Positions 46,403 through 59,600 of a stretch of 64,000 nucleotides of DNA are shown one piece after another (position 1 is the first letter of the stretch; every line of letters begins with the position of its first letter). The DNA lies in the NCBI RefSeq assembly GCF_000471905.2, contig NW_006500031.1, forward strand, positions 14,166-78,165, in the 5' to 3' direction. The position numbers and the translations under genes are program-made. The notes under the pieces were generated by a model, which had not been told where the DNA came from, did not search any database, and was given only the letters and a program-made list of their open reading frames with translations. This DNA is from Amborella trichopoda. Its lineage: Eukaryota > Streptophyta > Magnoliopsida > Amborellales > Amborellaceae.

Positions 46403-47652
46403 ACTTAAATAAAACACATAGGACTTGTGCACGATATGCAATACACAATCAAGCACCCAGAGTCCATTCTTGCCAAGAAGTCAACCAGAGTTTCCACAGC
46501 ATACATTCACTTGGGTACGGTTATCACCACCCATTGTAGTGGACAACTTATGATGGATGCCCCATGTACATATACATCCCATACCATAACACCATTGCAA
46601 AAACGTAAGATGCCAATGTATCCACCACCTACTATTCCAAACAACGTGCAATTTAGAGTAATCACATGTAGCAAAATACAATTGCCTAGATAACCATAGC
46701 CAAATGATCTCCCACAAACTAAATCTAATCTTATCTTTTCCTGTCACATGGATTCATATGTTTGGGTGTTGTATCCATGGCATGTAACATGGATTCATAT
46801 GTCTGGGTCTTATACCCATGTCAGGCACATACCAAAACACATACCAAGACAGTATTTACTATCCTTCTTGTTTATCAACCGTTGATTACATTAATGTGGA
46901 GACTCAATCTCCTTTTATCACTTTAGAGTAGACAAAAATATTTCAGAAACTTCCAAGATAACATTGACGGTATTGTCACTATCATTATTGTCCCTTAAAT
47001 TTCAAAATGGGTGATGGTAAAAGTGTCATGAATAGACATAAAGTTCCAAATAAAAATAAAAATTCTCAAACTTCGTAACTCACCCCAAACCATCCAATTT
47101 TACATCTAATGAGTTAAAATGATTGTGACCTCTATGTACAAATGATAAATGATCTCTCATAGACAATATAATTGATTCTCTTGCTCATCATGAAATGAGA
47201 TATTAATCAATTATTTCCAAACCTCTCCTTCACGGCATGAGAAATTTGACACTCCGATACCTAATGCGCATATTAAACACTAACACACATACCCATGTCC
47301 ATGCAACAACATTTATTCCCTTCGAAACACATAGAAATACTGAATCATACGCCACAAATCCAGGGTATGATACTTTTCCCAGCCTGAAGAGCAATGCAAA
47401 CATTAGACATAATCTCCCAAATCAACATTTCCTCTTTTGGTTTTGTATCAATTTGAGAAAAGTATTTCAAGGGTTCTCCCTTTCAAGACCAAAGAGACTT
47501 TAAATTTCTATAAATAAAAAAACTGAACAAGCATTTGCAAAAAATAAAGAAAATGACAGGACAAGATAAATTTAGAGGGAACCAAAGAACAAAAAGATCT
47601 GCCCAAATAAATATGAAAAAAGGGGGGCACAGGGTCACAGATATTGTGGCAA
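46403..47652. other. 3' flank of the UBX gene; unassigned sequence and a W repeat
   Basis: 46430-46740 has open frames on both strands (46427-46693 plus, 46481-46747 minus) and balanced base composition, but I do not recognise it. An approximately 48-bp tandem pair (ACATGGATTCATATGT) lies at 46746-46830. A W repeat pair is at 46985-47170. The 3' UTR of the UBX gene should lie just below 47653; no clear AATAAA was found. Confidence 0.45.
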
Positions 47653-50600
47653 TCAGTCCCAAGTTAGTGAAATCATGGAGTTCAAGAGGCCAGATTCTTC
47701 AAAGGTCAGATTGCTGTTGTAGTCCAAATACTTTGAAGCTCCGGGGATAGCCTGTGTTAGCTTGAAGGGCTGTATATTGGCTTCTTTCACTTCAGAGCAA
47801 CAAAAAGACCACAGTAACTGCAGCCAACAGAAAATCCCAATCAAGTTTCTGCATTGCATATTTCCTCTATATTCCTTGTTAGGGCTATTAACTCATAATA
47901 TTATTTAGGAGAACAAAAAATTCCAACAAAAAAAGAAATTCAAAACCATGTTCTTCTTTCCCTATAAAAACCAGGAGAAATTTCTTTGTCTCCTCTATAT
48001 GCCCCCCTGTCAATGGCTGGGAAAGCTTGTCATGCGTAACATTATTTTATGTTTATTTTTAATCTTATAAATCATCACATGAAATTTACAGCATGCCCAT
48101 TTTTCATAGAGCATCACCTAAAAAAAACACATATTCATGATAAAATAAAATGACCAAAATATCCCTACAACTTGCTAGAGTATTTTGAACATTTCATTTT
48201 ATAATAAACATAGTTTTAAAATGCGGTCGTATAATGCATTCTGTGGGCACATTATGTGTTATGTGGATTCTATCACATGGCTTCAGATGTGCTTTTGGCC
48301 GCATATGAGGGATTTTGTGATGCACCCACACATGCAATACATCGACCGATGCACCAACACATGTGGCGCATCACCTACATATGCGGGCGCATATGCTGCC
48401 CATGCTCGTGGGTGAAAAGTTGGCCCATGGGTATGGGTGGTCATTCCCTTCTGCAAAGGTGGGGAAATGGTTTGAGGAGGTATATAACCCCCCAAAAAAC
48501 CATTGGAACCATTTTTGGTCGTTCTTAGGTATTAACTAAAACAAGAAATATCTTTGGATATTTTCATGCCTCAATCTCATGCTAGAAAACAAAGGTAAGA
48601 CGTCCAAATGGCGGTAATTACAAAAGCTAAGTTCGTCACTGGTTTTGTCTATATTTGTACCCTAGTCCTAAAGATGATGAGGGAGTTTACAAAGAACAAA
48701 TAAATAGTGAGACCAGAAGTGGCTAGATTTACCATAGCATTTCTCACTCTTCAAAGCCTATGCAAGAAAAAAGTTGCCGTAAGGACCATGTTCACTTCAG
48801 AAAAGTCGAATAGAAGCAGGTGGTCAAAGCATCAAGATGTTGTCCTTAGTACATCTATTTGGAATTTAGACCTAAGTATACTATGCATTGGATGTTTCTC
48901 GCCCTTTTGAAAAAGTACTTCGATTGGTTGATGGTGAAGTGAAGACGCCATGGCTCCATACATGGGGCAATGACTAAGGCAAAAGAAGAGATCAAAATGG
49001 TTTGGAAGAATGATGAAACCATATACATGCTATATTGACCAATGGGATAACAAGTTTCACCAACCCCTCCGTGCAGTTGGTTACTTTTTGAATCCATCTC
49101 TTCACTATAAGCAGCCATCCATTGAATCAAATAATACAATAAATGGTGGGTTCCTAGATGCACTTGAGAGTTGGTCCTTGACCCAGCTATCCTAGATGAG
49201 ATCCAAAGTCATGAGTTGATCAAGTTCAAGAGTGCATTAGGAAACTTTGGAAAAGACATTGCAATTCACAATAGGGATGCTACACAATCGAGTAACCAAA
49301 AAGTGTCTACTTTATTTTGTTGTACTTGTATAGTTCCATTGTATAAATAATTAAATATCCATATAATATGCAGCTGCATGGTGGGCATCATATGGAAGCG
49401 AGCCACCAAATCTTTAACATCTCACTATTCAAGTATTGAGTGTCACATGTAGTTCATTTCGTTATGAACGCAATTGGAGCAGTATTGAGTGTCACATGTA
49501 CTTCATCTGGTTATGAATGCAATTGGAGCGCATTTGAGCATATTAGTCTTTATTTCTAAGTTTTCAACTTTCTGAAATCTAGGAAGACTAGTTTGTAGGA
49601 AATAGCATTTTTTTCTTTATTTATTTCCTTGCTTTGTATCACAGCTCCATACCAAAAACAGAAACATGCTTGAGCAAGAGAAGTTGAATGATCTCGTGTA
49701 TGTGCAATATAATGAGTGCCTTAGGGAGAGGTACATGAAGTGCATGGTTAACAACCCAATTTGATTGGATCATCCCTAGAGCGAGGGCACAAGTGAGTGG
49801 GCGGTTGATCAGCCAATCAGAGTTTGGGTTTGAGGGTGACGAACTAACTTGGTATGATGCTGAGCAAGCCACAGGAGCTGGAGAAGAAGTAAGGCCTTAG
49901 CACTAGAATGCAAAGGAAAAAAGGCGGGTCTTGTTGTACATCAATTCCAGAGATGAAGGAGGAGGAGGCTAACTTAGAGGAGATTGAGGAAGACAAAGTA
50001 CACATGGAGGGGGTTAACGATAGCGATGATGGTGCTTTACATCCTTGGCTTCAGACATGGGAGATGCATATGCACATGAAGAATTATCATATGACTTGTC
50101 TGATTGAAAGTTGACTTCAGAGTTGATTATCTTTTGTTTTTTAACGTCTTCATAAACTTTTGGTGGTTGCCTGTTTGGAGTTAAAAGTTTGGAATTTTGG
50201 ATGTTTATGTGAAGTTTGAAATTTAGATATGTTATATGTGATGGAATAGCTTGCTTTGTTTTACATATTAATTGTATTAGACAATCTAAACGACTAAAGA
50301 TCATAAATTAGAACAACAAACTATTACTCTTTATTGGGCTACCAGGGGACTCAGTCTCAGACAAATAATATATTAAAGATAAATTAAAATTCTTGCTATC
50401 ACATAAATCACATCTATGTTTTTCCTATGTATTATAATATTTTTATATTTTTTAGATTTTTTTCCAGTTATTTGCAGCAGTGGACGTGATACGCCTGCAT
50501 TGGGCCTGCATCAAGCCGCATCCTGGACCGCATCAGGTCCGAATACCACATTTTAAAACAACGGTAAAAAATATTCTTTTTATATTTCTTTAGGTGATCC

Positions 50601-53600
50601 CTTGTGAGAATAGGGCACACCCAAATTTCAAGTCAAGCTGATTTATAAAAGACGATTTCAAAATAAAATACTCTATGCCATGCAATTGAGATCGAACGGT
50701 CAAAGGCAGACTTGTCACATTGTGACATTATGACTGAAGCTATCCCAGCCATCCATTTAGATCGGACGGCTGGGAGAGGAGGAACACATAATTTATATGA
50801 GCGAGGGGACATATGGTAGTGTTTTGCATAAAAAATTGGATTTGAAAACTACTATAGGCAGTAATAATGCAATAACCCAGAAAAGCACATTACTTTTACA
50901 CAAAAAACCATATAGTGGTTAAGTATATACACCATATAGGAGACCATGGGAGCATCCAACCGCATTTCCAATGATGGATAATGGAGAGTGACTGTAGTTC
51001 CAATGACAACACTTTCCAAGGTACACTTAATCTCCACCAGACTTTGGAACGACTAGTAAATAACCTATCGGTATACCATATAGCATGCCCCAGGGTATGG
51101 TCTCCTAATGTACTTATCATAAATAAAATGATCAGGCATAAAAATTGCCACATCTTTCTAGTAAGCATGCACATGAAACCATTGGCTTACATTGAGATGG
51201 ACTCAACCAATAATAACCAACATACCCTACATCTCAAAGTTGGTTAGGATCCAACCACTGTCAAATACATAAGAAAGCCAAACAATTCTTATCTGATCAT
51301 GTCCCTTGCTATATTTAATGTTGTTATTATTATTTCTTTCTAGCATTAGGGTTTAGCTTTTACAGCCGCATTTCAGTAATGAACTCATGTTGTAGAAGAT
51401 GTAATTTGGTGGGATGAATCCCACCACTGTCACAAACACCCCATGCCACCAGATGCAGTATCAGACAGCAGGAGTGCATCAATTATAACGTGCATTCTCC
51501 CACATGGGGAGATGCTAACGCGACCCACCCTCCAAGTGCAATGAGGGGTGCATCAATTCGTCGTATGCAGTATGAAAAACTATTTCGTAGACTTTGCGCA
51601 TGATCATTGCCAAAACCCAGCCACGCAATTTCACATTTGATGGCTAGGGGTGATATTTCTACCGAAGATAATCAGTCTAATTGTATAATTTTCTATGACA
51701 TTAGAAAGATGTAGTGCATATCGACAGAAAACTGGTTACCTGTATGGGATCTTTTCGGAGAAAGTTCCTCTGAAGCCTACGGCCATCAGGAAGGCGCACA
51801 CCAACTCTACAGAGAAGGCTTCTATCACCCTTTGGCTCCTCAGGGAGAGGAGGATATGATGGCTTCGTAGTACTAGGGCAAGTCTGCTCTACCTTTGCCT
51901 CGCTATCAGTTTCCCTATTATCACCCCCATTAGAAGGGACCATAGGCTCTTTCATGCCCTCCAAAGAGGCAGCAAAGGCACGTTGAATTTCTTCATCCTC
52001 ATCTTCCGTATGCTTATCTGCAAGGAATGCAGAGAGTATGAAACTCTCTCTCTCTCTAAAGTGGCATATTGAAGACAACAGATTTCTTCTCTCTCTCTAA
52101 ATCGGCATATTGAAAACAACAGATTTCTAGATTTACCTTGTAAAGTTTTCTTTTTTTTTTTTTTGAGAAAGTTACCTTGCAATGTTGCTTTAGCAGCTGG
52201 CGTAGTTTCTCTTGGACGTTTATGAGGGATGGGATGATGGTCCATGGGACCTTTGTCCATGTAGGGCACCAGATCCTGGATCAAACAAATATTGTAAGAT
52301 TCAGAAACGTAAAAGAACAAAGTGCCTTTTATTCTTTTTACCATGCAGAAGAGTAACATCCACACTACCTATTTGCTCATAATTCCAACTCCAATAACAA
52401 TACATGAATGAGTTATATAAGTAAGACTGTGAAAAAGAATAAGGAAATGAGGCAAACATATTCAACAAACATGGAATATTGCATTCATTACCTCCAATAA
52501 ACGATCTGGTCCAACCATGCCACTCCAACCACGCATTTTCTGCCCAGTAACAGGGTCGATTACAAGGACAACAGGGATACTGGTCAAGTTGTAATACGTG
52601 CAAACCTTTCTTCCCTCGTCAGTGTCATCATAGATCTGAAGTTTAACAGTACAAAATAAGCATTAGGTGAACTAAACCATTAGCCATAACAACATAGGAG
52701 AAACGAGAAAGACTAATGCAGTTATCATATGTATCATATGAGATGGATCTTTTTAAGGTAACCAAGGCAGACAATGTAATAAATTCCCACTAAAATTTTG
52801 ATGAATGCATTTATGCAAGGTGGAGGAAGTATCCAGCTTGTTATTTCTCCAACTACGTTAACAACAATACCCAGTTCAGCATAAACCCATCTCAATAAAA
52901 TTCATCTCACATGGTAAAAGAAACAGATAGATATAAAAAAAATTAGTACAAACCACAATCAATGCTGAAATGCACATGAATGTGCAGACACACACCAAAA
53001 AATAAACTAAAGCAATGTTCGAAAAAATGCTAGGCGCCCAGGCAAGGTCCAGGTGCCTAGAAGTTAGGCAGGCAACAAGATTTTGAGGCACCCCAGACAG
53101 GTTTATATGCATATATGTGTGCTCTAAATGCACATATATGTGAATTTATCTATCATTTGTGCATTTATAAGTATACTAACCAGGTATATATGCAAGTATA
53201 TGTGCCTAGACACACCCAATTTTAATCATTGAATAACTAGAATCACATTTGACATTCCACAATTGATTTTCTTTTAAAAAAGGTTCCAATTGTGTTAAAT
53301 TAAGAGTAATGTATACAATAAAACTAAGTTACGTAACTAACAACGACAAGGAGTAATTCAGTAAAAGACCAAAAAGCAAAAGATATAAGAACATATACAT
53401 AAAGTACTCAAATACTAAAGCTGAATAACTAAAATAGCACAAGTCCATAGTTCATAGACTCCAATCTCCCCACACATTCCAAAATCCAAAATTCCAGACC
53501 ACAATATAATGAAAGACTGAAAGTCTTATAAGTAAAATGATACAAAAAATATTTAACAAAATTTTAATCTTAAACTTTATTGTTTCTGGAATTCTTGGCT

Positions 53601-56600
53601 TCGTCACGAGCACCTCTATCTGAGTCAAAGCCATCATCACCATAATCACCACCCTCACTCTTCTCCTCCACCTCCCCCCCAAGGGGCACAAGATGGCCCT
53701 GAAGCCTCCTTAACCATATCCTAAGTCAAACTTTCACTAGCGAAGACCTCTTCAGTCTCAGGATTGAAGACCAACCATTCACTGGCATCACTCATGTCTT
53801 TGGATGCAATGGGATCCCTCTTCTCATGCTCATTGAAATATTCATTCAACGTCTCATTATGCTTGATGAAGTAAGTGTCCCCTTTAAACTTGGCATTATG
53901 GTAATAGCGTGAAACATGAGGTCTATGCAGGTGTCCAAAAGATACGAAAGGTGCCACTTTTGGTGCAATGAATTAGCAACAGATTGGTTGAGCATTATTT
54001 GTTATTACTTGAATTACATGCTCCACCCCAACCTCCTCAATATTATATACAGAAAGGAGAAAATATATTGTGCATCATAAACATCATCAGGTGTTTAAGC
54101 AAACAACATTAAAAGGATCCCCCATGTGTTAATTCCATAGAGCAACATACTGACTTTCTCTGGCTCTTTCAACCTTTTTGAAAGGATCTTCAATGGTTAA
54201 TTGTTTTTTTTTTATAGAGTGGCGTCCATTGTGGCAGAAATAAGCATATACATAGGCCCATATATATAAGGCTTCTTAAACACTAACTCCTTTCTTAAAA
54301 CTTTGAGAAAACCCATTTGGGCCACCTCAGTTTCCCCTTCATCTTCATCCTCATCATTATCACTTAAAATAGTAACCCTGGCCCTAACCTCTACCATACA
54401 TACTCTGTTGCCCTTCTCTTTTTTTGGGCATCCAAATGGTCGAGAGTCTCCTTATTAACCTCCATTGAAACTTCCTTGCATAGGGCACCAACCCTCTAAT
54501 GCTGGCAAGGTGTTTTTTAAACTATTAATCCCCGTAGTTGCATATTTACCACAAAAAGTGCAGCAAACTTTGTGCTCATCATTTTTATCTGACCGAAGAC
54601 CATATTTCCATCCTGGATCCTCACTTTTATGAAATCTACAGAAGACATTTTGGAATACGAAGGAATCTCAATTATGAAGAGATTCCACTCACCTTTGCTA
54701 CCCGATTTTTTATCTTTTTTGGATGGTATCAAGCTCTAAATCACCTAAGAAATCCTCTTATAACCTCCTTTGATGGTTCAAAATGATTCCAATAAAACAA
54801 AAGTGAAATTTGGGATGTTTTCTCAAACTTTGCAATTCTTCAACCTCTCAAAAATTTCACAAAATAGGCTTTTTTGCAAATTTTTGGAGCTCAAATACCC
54901 CGCTTCCCAACCCTTGTTTCCCCTTTTGAGGGGGCTTCATTGTTCCCTTTTCCTAGGGCCATTTTCCACCCTTGGGGAAGTGTTCTATTAGGCAGGTGCC
55001 TAGGCTAGGCACCAGGAGCCCACCCAAATCACTTGGGAGGCCTACCAGGCCAAGATCTAGGCGATGCGCCCTGGCCCCCTAGGCTGCATGGTTCAGTGGC
55101 CTAGGTGCTAGGCGACCTATTTTTTGAAACATTGAAGGAAAAAGTCAAATATATCAAAATAAAAGAATATTGATCCTTTAAGTGAATTCTAGTTATCAAA
55201 CTTGAAATGAGTAACCTTCTCAAAGAAGAGCAATTAACCCACAGGTTTGCTTCAATTACACTAAACAGATAGAGAATATATCCATGATATAGTGAAAAAA
55301 CATATCATGAGCAATTTTATTAAATATGCTTAACACAAACCTGCCAAAAGACAAATGTAGTTCGGATTGTCTGAGCCACTGCTTCATTTGACCAAGTGTC
55401 CCTATTCAGCTGCATTCATTGACAAAACTCAAAGACTTGAGTCTCATTCAGAATTTAATAAGATAACTCCATAATAAATAGTTAATGCAACTTGTGGTCT
55501 GAACATATTTTACCATGTGTGAGCTGAACTCTTTGGTTGACTGGATATTTATTAAGAGCCATTTACCCTGCCTAGAAGCATCGATCTTTGCCTGCGTAAA
55601 TAAGTCCACTATCAAATAGAAGATAAACATTGCCAACACAAACAAAGATGAATCAAACAAGAAACAGGGAATGGAAATGAGATGAATAATGAAGGGGGAG
55701 TTTCTATGATTTCAGGTGATTCCATTCACAAATTTTAGGACATAACATGATTGATACAGCTAAAAACAATACACACCAATTATCAGAAGAAAACCAATAA
55801 GAGTAAATGCAAAATCATGGCTACAGGGAAAACAAATGGCATGAGACTGAAAATGAGCTCAGAGATGTTAAGCACCACATGAATTGAGAAATATGAATTT
55901 CTTTTGATAAGGATCACAAAATCACTGGCTGTAGCTTCTATCCTTCAAAGCAGGCCATAGAATAAAGCTTATATGAATAGGTGCAAAAACAAAAAGCATA
56001 GGTGCAAAAAAAAAAATCAAATGTGACTATTCACATGTCAGGTGACAGATGTCGAGACAAAATTGGTCTGTATATGTTTTCATGCATTAGATAAAGGAAA
56101 AAGAAAAATATCAAAATAGTGCTCCTGCTTAGCTTTGGGATAGCCTTTAGTGGATCTGATCATTATAACATGTTGCGACATGCACAAATACACAAATTTT
56201 AATATTAAGCTTAGTTTTCTAAAGCGCAGAACCTATACCTTGTGAGCATGGTATCACAAAGACCCTACAAAGGAAACTCCTCATTATTGGCAAGAGATAC
56301 AAATAATAGAGTGATGCAATCAAAACAAATGTTTCAGAACATTATGTTACAGAACATAGTTTGTGAGCATGGTATCACAAGGACCCTACAAAGGAAATTC
56401 CTCATTATTCCCAAACACACTGAAATGCCAATGGACCTACTTCGGCAAGAGATACAAATAGTAGAGCGATGCAATCAAAACAAATGTTTCAGAACATAAA
56501 CTCAGTTTGGGACACATCTGAGTCTCGAGCAAACTGACCTAGTCTTATCCCAAGTCTTATCCCATAAAACGAGCAAACTGACCTAGTCTTATCCCATAAA

Positions 56601-59600
56601 ACAAGGATGTCCTTGAGAATATTCAAGGATTTATGAAAAATTTGACTAGAATAAGACATTGGACTTGGGATTCATCTGTGAAACTCAAAAGCATCAGAAA
56701 ATTTTATAAAGATAACATTTTAAGTATTCAAAAGATTTTAAGTATTCAAAAGCTAAGAAGAAGAAATAACAAAAGGAAATACCTTCTCGAAAGATCCTTG
56801 ATACATCAAGGAAAAAGGTGGTCGATACAGTGCAGCAAGATTATCTCGGGCCCCAGATGTCCCTTGTTCTGATCCCCAGACACTGGGGTTTTTTGCCTCT
56901 TCCTCAAAGTCCCGAAATGCGACCGGTTGATGAGGAGGGTGTAATGTTCTTTGGCTATAAGAATTGGTTACAGAGGGATCAGTTCGAACAATTACCATAA
57001 CACAATGGGAACTTAAAAAAATTGTTAATAAATTGATGCATGAAAGCAAGCATAAAGTTAATTGTGCATTTGGATCCAATTTTTTGCAAAGATAGTAAGT
57101 ATAAGCAGATTGCCAGTATAGGACGTGATAATGAACTGCCATTAAATTGTTCTATTAATTGTGATGAACAATTTCTAAAGGGGAGTATTTTCCCTCAAAC
57201 ATTCAGTCATGGAAAGGCATGTCATTTCAAGACGTGTGATGTCTTTGACAGGTGAATACTAGACCTTCCTTTGAGATGCAAAGACATGCGATGCATGTAA
57301 AGATAGGTCATGTTCTTGTGGTGCCATGCTTTTTGACAGTTGAATGTCAATGCACAGACAAGAAGGGTAGAGGCTAAGAATATTTCAAACAAGATGTTAG
57401 CAATATTAAATGTGCCTCTTGAATAGGGCATCCAATAATAAAGAAAAAAGCAATGTTGATGGAGATTGCCCAAGGATATTATGAGGCACATGAAACTATT
57501 TTCTTTTTGTAAAAAGATGACAACATTGTTAGTTGATAGTTAGTAAAAGAACAAATGCAATGGAGAAACATAAACCAAACAAAGTATAACTTGAGGGACT
57601 GCCAGAAGTCATGATGTGAGGACCAAAGTGTGGGCTCCAATAGAATCTCCAATAGAATTACATTAAGGGCAAATGGCATGTGCCCTTTGATTACATTAAG
57701 GGCAAATGGCCTATGCCCTTTGATAATGTGTTATATGATGCACAACGTCAACAGTTAACCTTTTTCTCAAAAAAAAAAACTCCCAACGTCAACTTGACTT
57801 GCCTAATTTCCTTGTTAAAAAAAATAAAAAAATCAGATTTCCCCATGTGTTTAACTACACATAAAGGAAAATTTTATTGTGCACTACAAGCCTATTCAAC
57901 CGCACTTCCACTTTAGATCCATGAGTTAGCAGATGAAGAAAAATAATGCAGATTTGGAGATCTGCTAAGCGTTAAAATGAATGGTCCAAAAACAAAGTTT
58001 GAAATAGAATATTTTCAAGGTTGAAAATCCTTGTTCTTTTTGTTTTCAGATTTATGATCATGGTGGTCGACCATATCTACCTATCAAATTTTGATCCAAA
58101 ATCCCTTTCTAAGATGGATTCTTGGAAGAGAACTGCATTCTGTGTGTGTCATATATGGTGTGTATGTGGGTTTGGGTGTAGGCATGCATGCGGACATGGC
58201 TTGCATGTGTGTGTGGTGTGTGGTGCTTTTTTTCACTAACACCCATGTGGCAAGAGTGGTAGGGTGCTGTTTCGTTTTGCTGAAAAACCATTAAAATGGC
58301 AACCAAGACAACAAATTGTTTCCCTGCTTTTTTATGAAATCTGAAAGCTTTGGTCTTTTTTCCGAGTTCACCGTTCAAATAATAGAGTCAACTTGGTTTT
58401 GGCAGTACCTGAATTGGCCACCGAGTTTGATTTTTTAACAAATGAGTCACAGATGTTTTCCTTCCAAACTAAGGTTTTTTCCTTCCCTACTGATCACAAT
58501 ATTAGGAGTGAGTATACAATTAAGGAGATGAGTATTGTTTCCTACACAATAATAATATCCATATCACACATTGTACACAAAGTAGCATAATATGTAGTAT
58601 AGAGGGTAAATACATATAGGGCTTGTTTGGATGACAATTAATTTTATCAAGAGAAACCTATTTTATCATAAATTAATATATACTCTACATAATATTATTT
58701 TGGTAGTTGTATGGTACATATCTTGTATTATATACAATATTATTTAACTACTTAACTTTTTTGGTGATTTTCAGCTATTTTAGTGATTTCTGAATAAAAC
58801 GTGTGGTTCTCAACAAATCACTTTGAATAAAATAAAAACAAATTTTTAAAAAGAAAAACTTATATGTAAAAGATAAACCTATATGTAAAACTGCCTATAA
58901 GTATATCTCAGATAATTTGGTGAGAAACACTACCAAACAACATATAGTTTATTATTAGGATTAATTTTACTAAGACAACGTATTATCAGCGATAATAAAT
59001 ACATCCAAACAAGTGCATAATATATCATTACTATATAAATATCATAGTTACCGAGACCTTCTAAGGAGGGGGTCACTCCTACTCCAGAAGCTAGATCCTG
59101 TGCTCTGAGACATAGCATCTGGATTTTGGGCATAGAGATATTGGTACAGGTAATTGAGGAACTTGATCTCAGGTTAATGGGATCCATATCCGTATGCCCA
59201 AAATCATGGTTCCACGAGTAACTGGGACCGCTATTCTACCAACTTGCGACTGAGTATCTTCTACTTTCAGAGCGAGTTTCACAAACACATTTTCAGGTTC
59301 ATATACAATGGAGTGTGGATCTCCATATTTTTATGACCTACAAACTTTTTAAAGGCCCTGATTTCCTATATATTTTACAGTTTACAACTTTACACACCTT
59401 GTGAATCGTGACTTACCTAGTTTCAAAGAAAGGCAACAAGAGATAGCAAGGATAGAGAAGGAAGAAGATGGGAGAAGATAGAAAAAGATAGTTGAGTTGT
59501 TGTTCTAATTGAGGAATGAGGAGGCAATCACTAGGCTTTAACTTCCTTGGGGCTAGTTCATTGGCTCTTGACTCTTGACCATCTCTCCAAAGACTTTTGT

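Noticed and set aside
48256..48528. 90-codon ORF at the left side of the hAT element
   Set aside because: Lies in the subterminal ATGCACC/GCGCATC repeats; no BED finger or transposase similarity.
58109..58378. 89-codon minus-strand ORF with His/Thr-rich text in UBX intron 3
   Set aside because: Derived from the TG/CA-rich stretch at 58135-58225 and entirely intronic.
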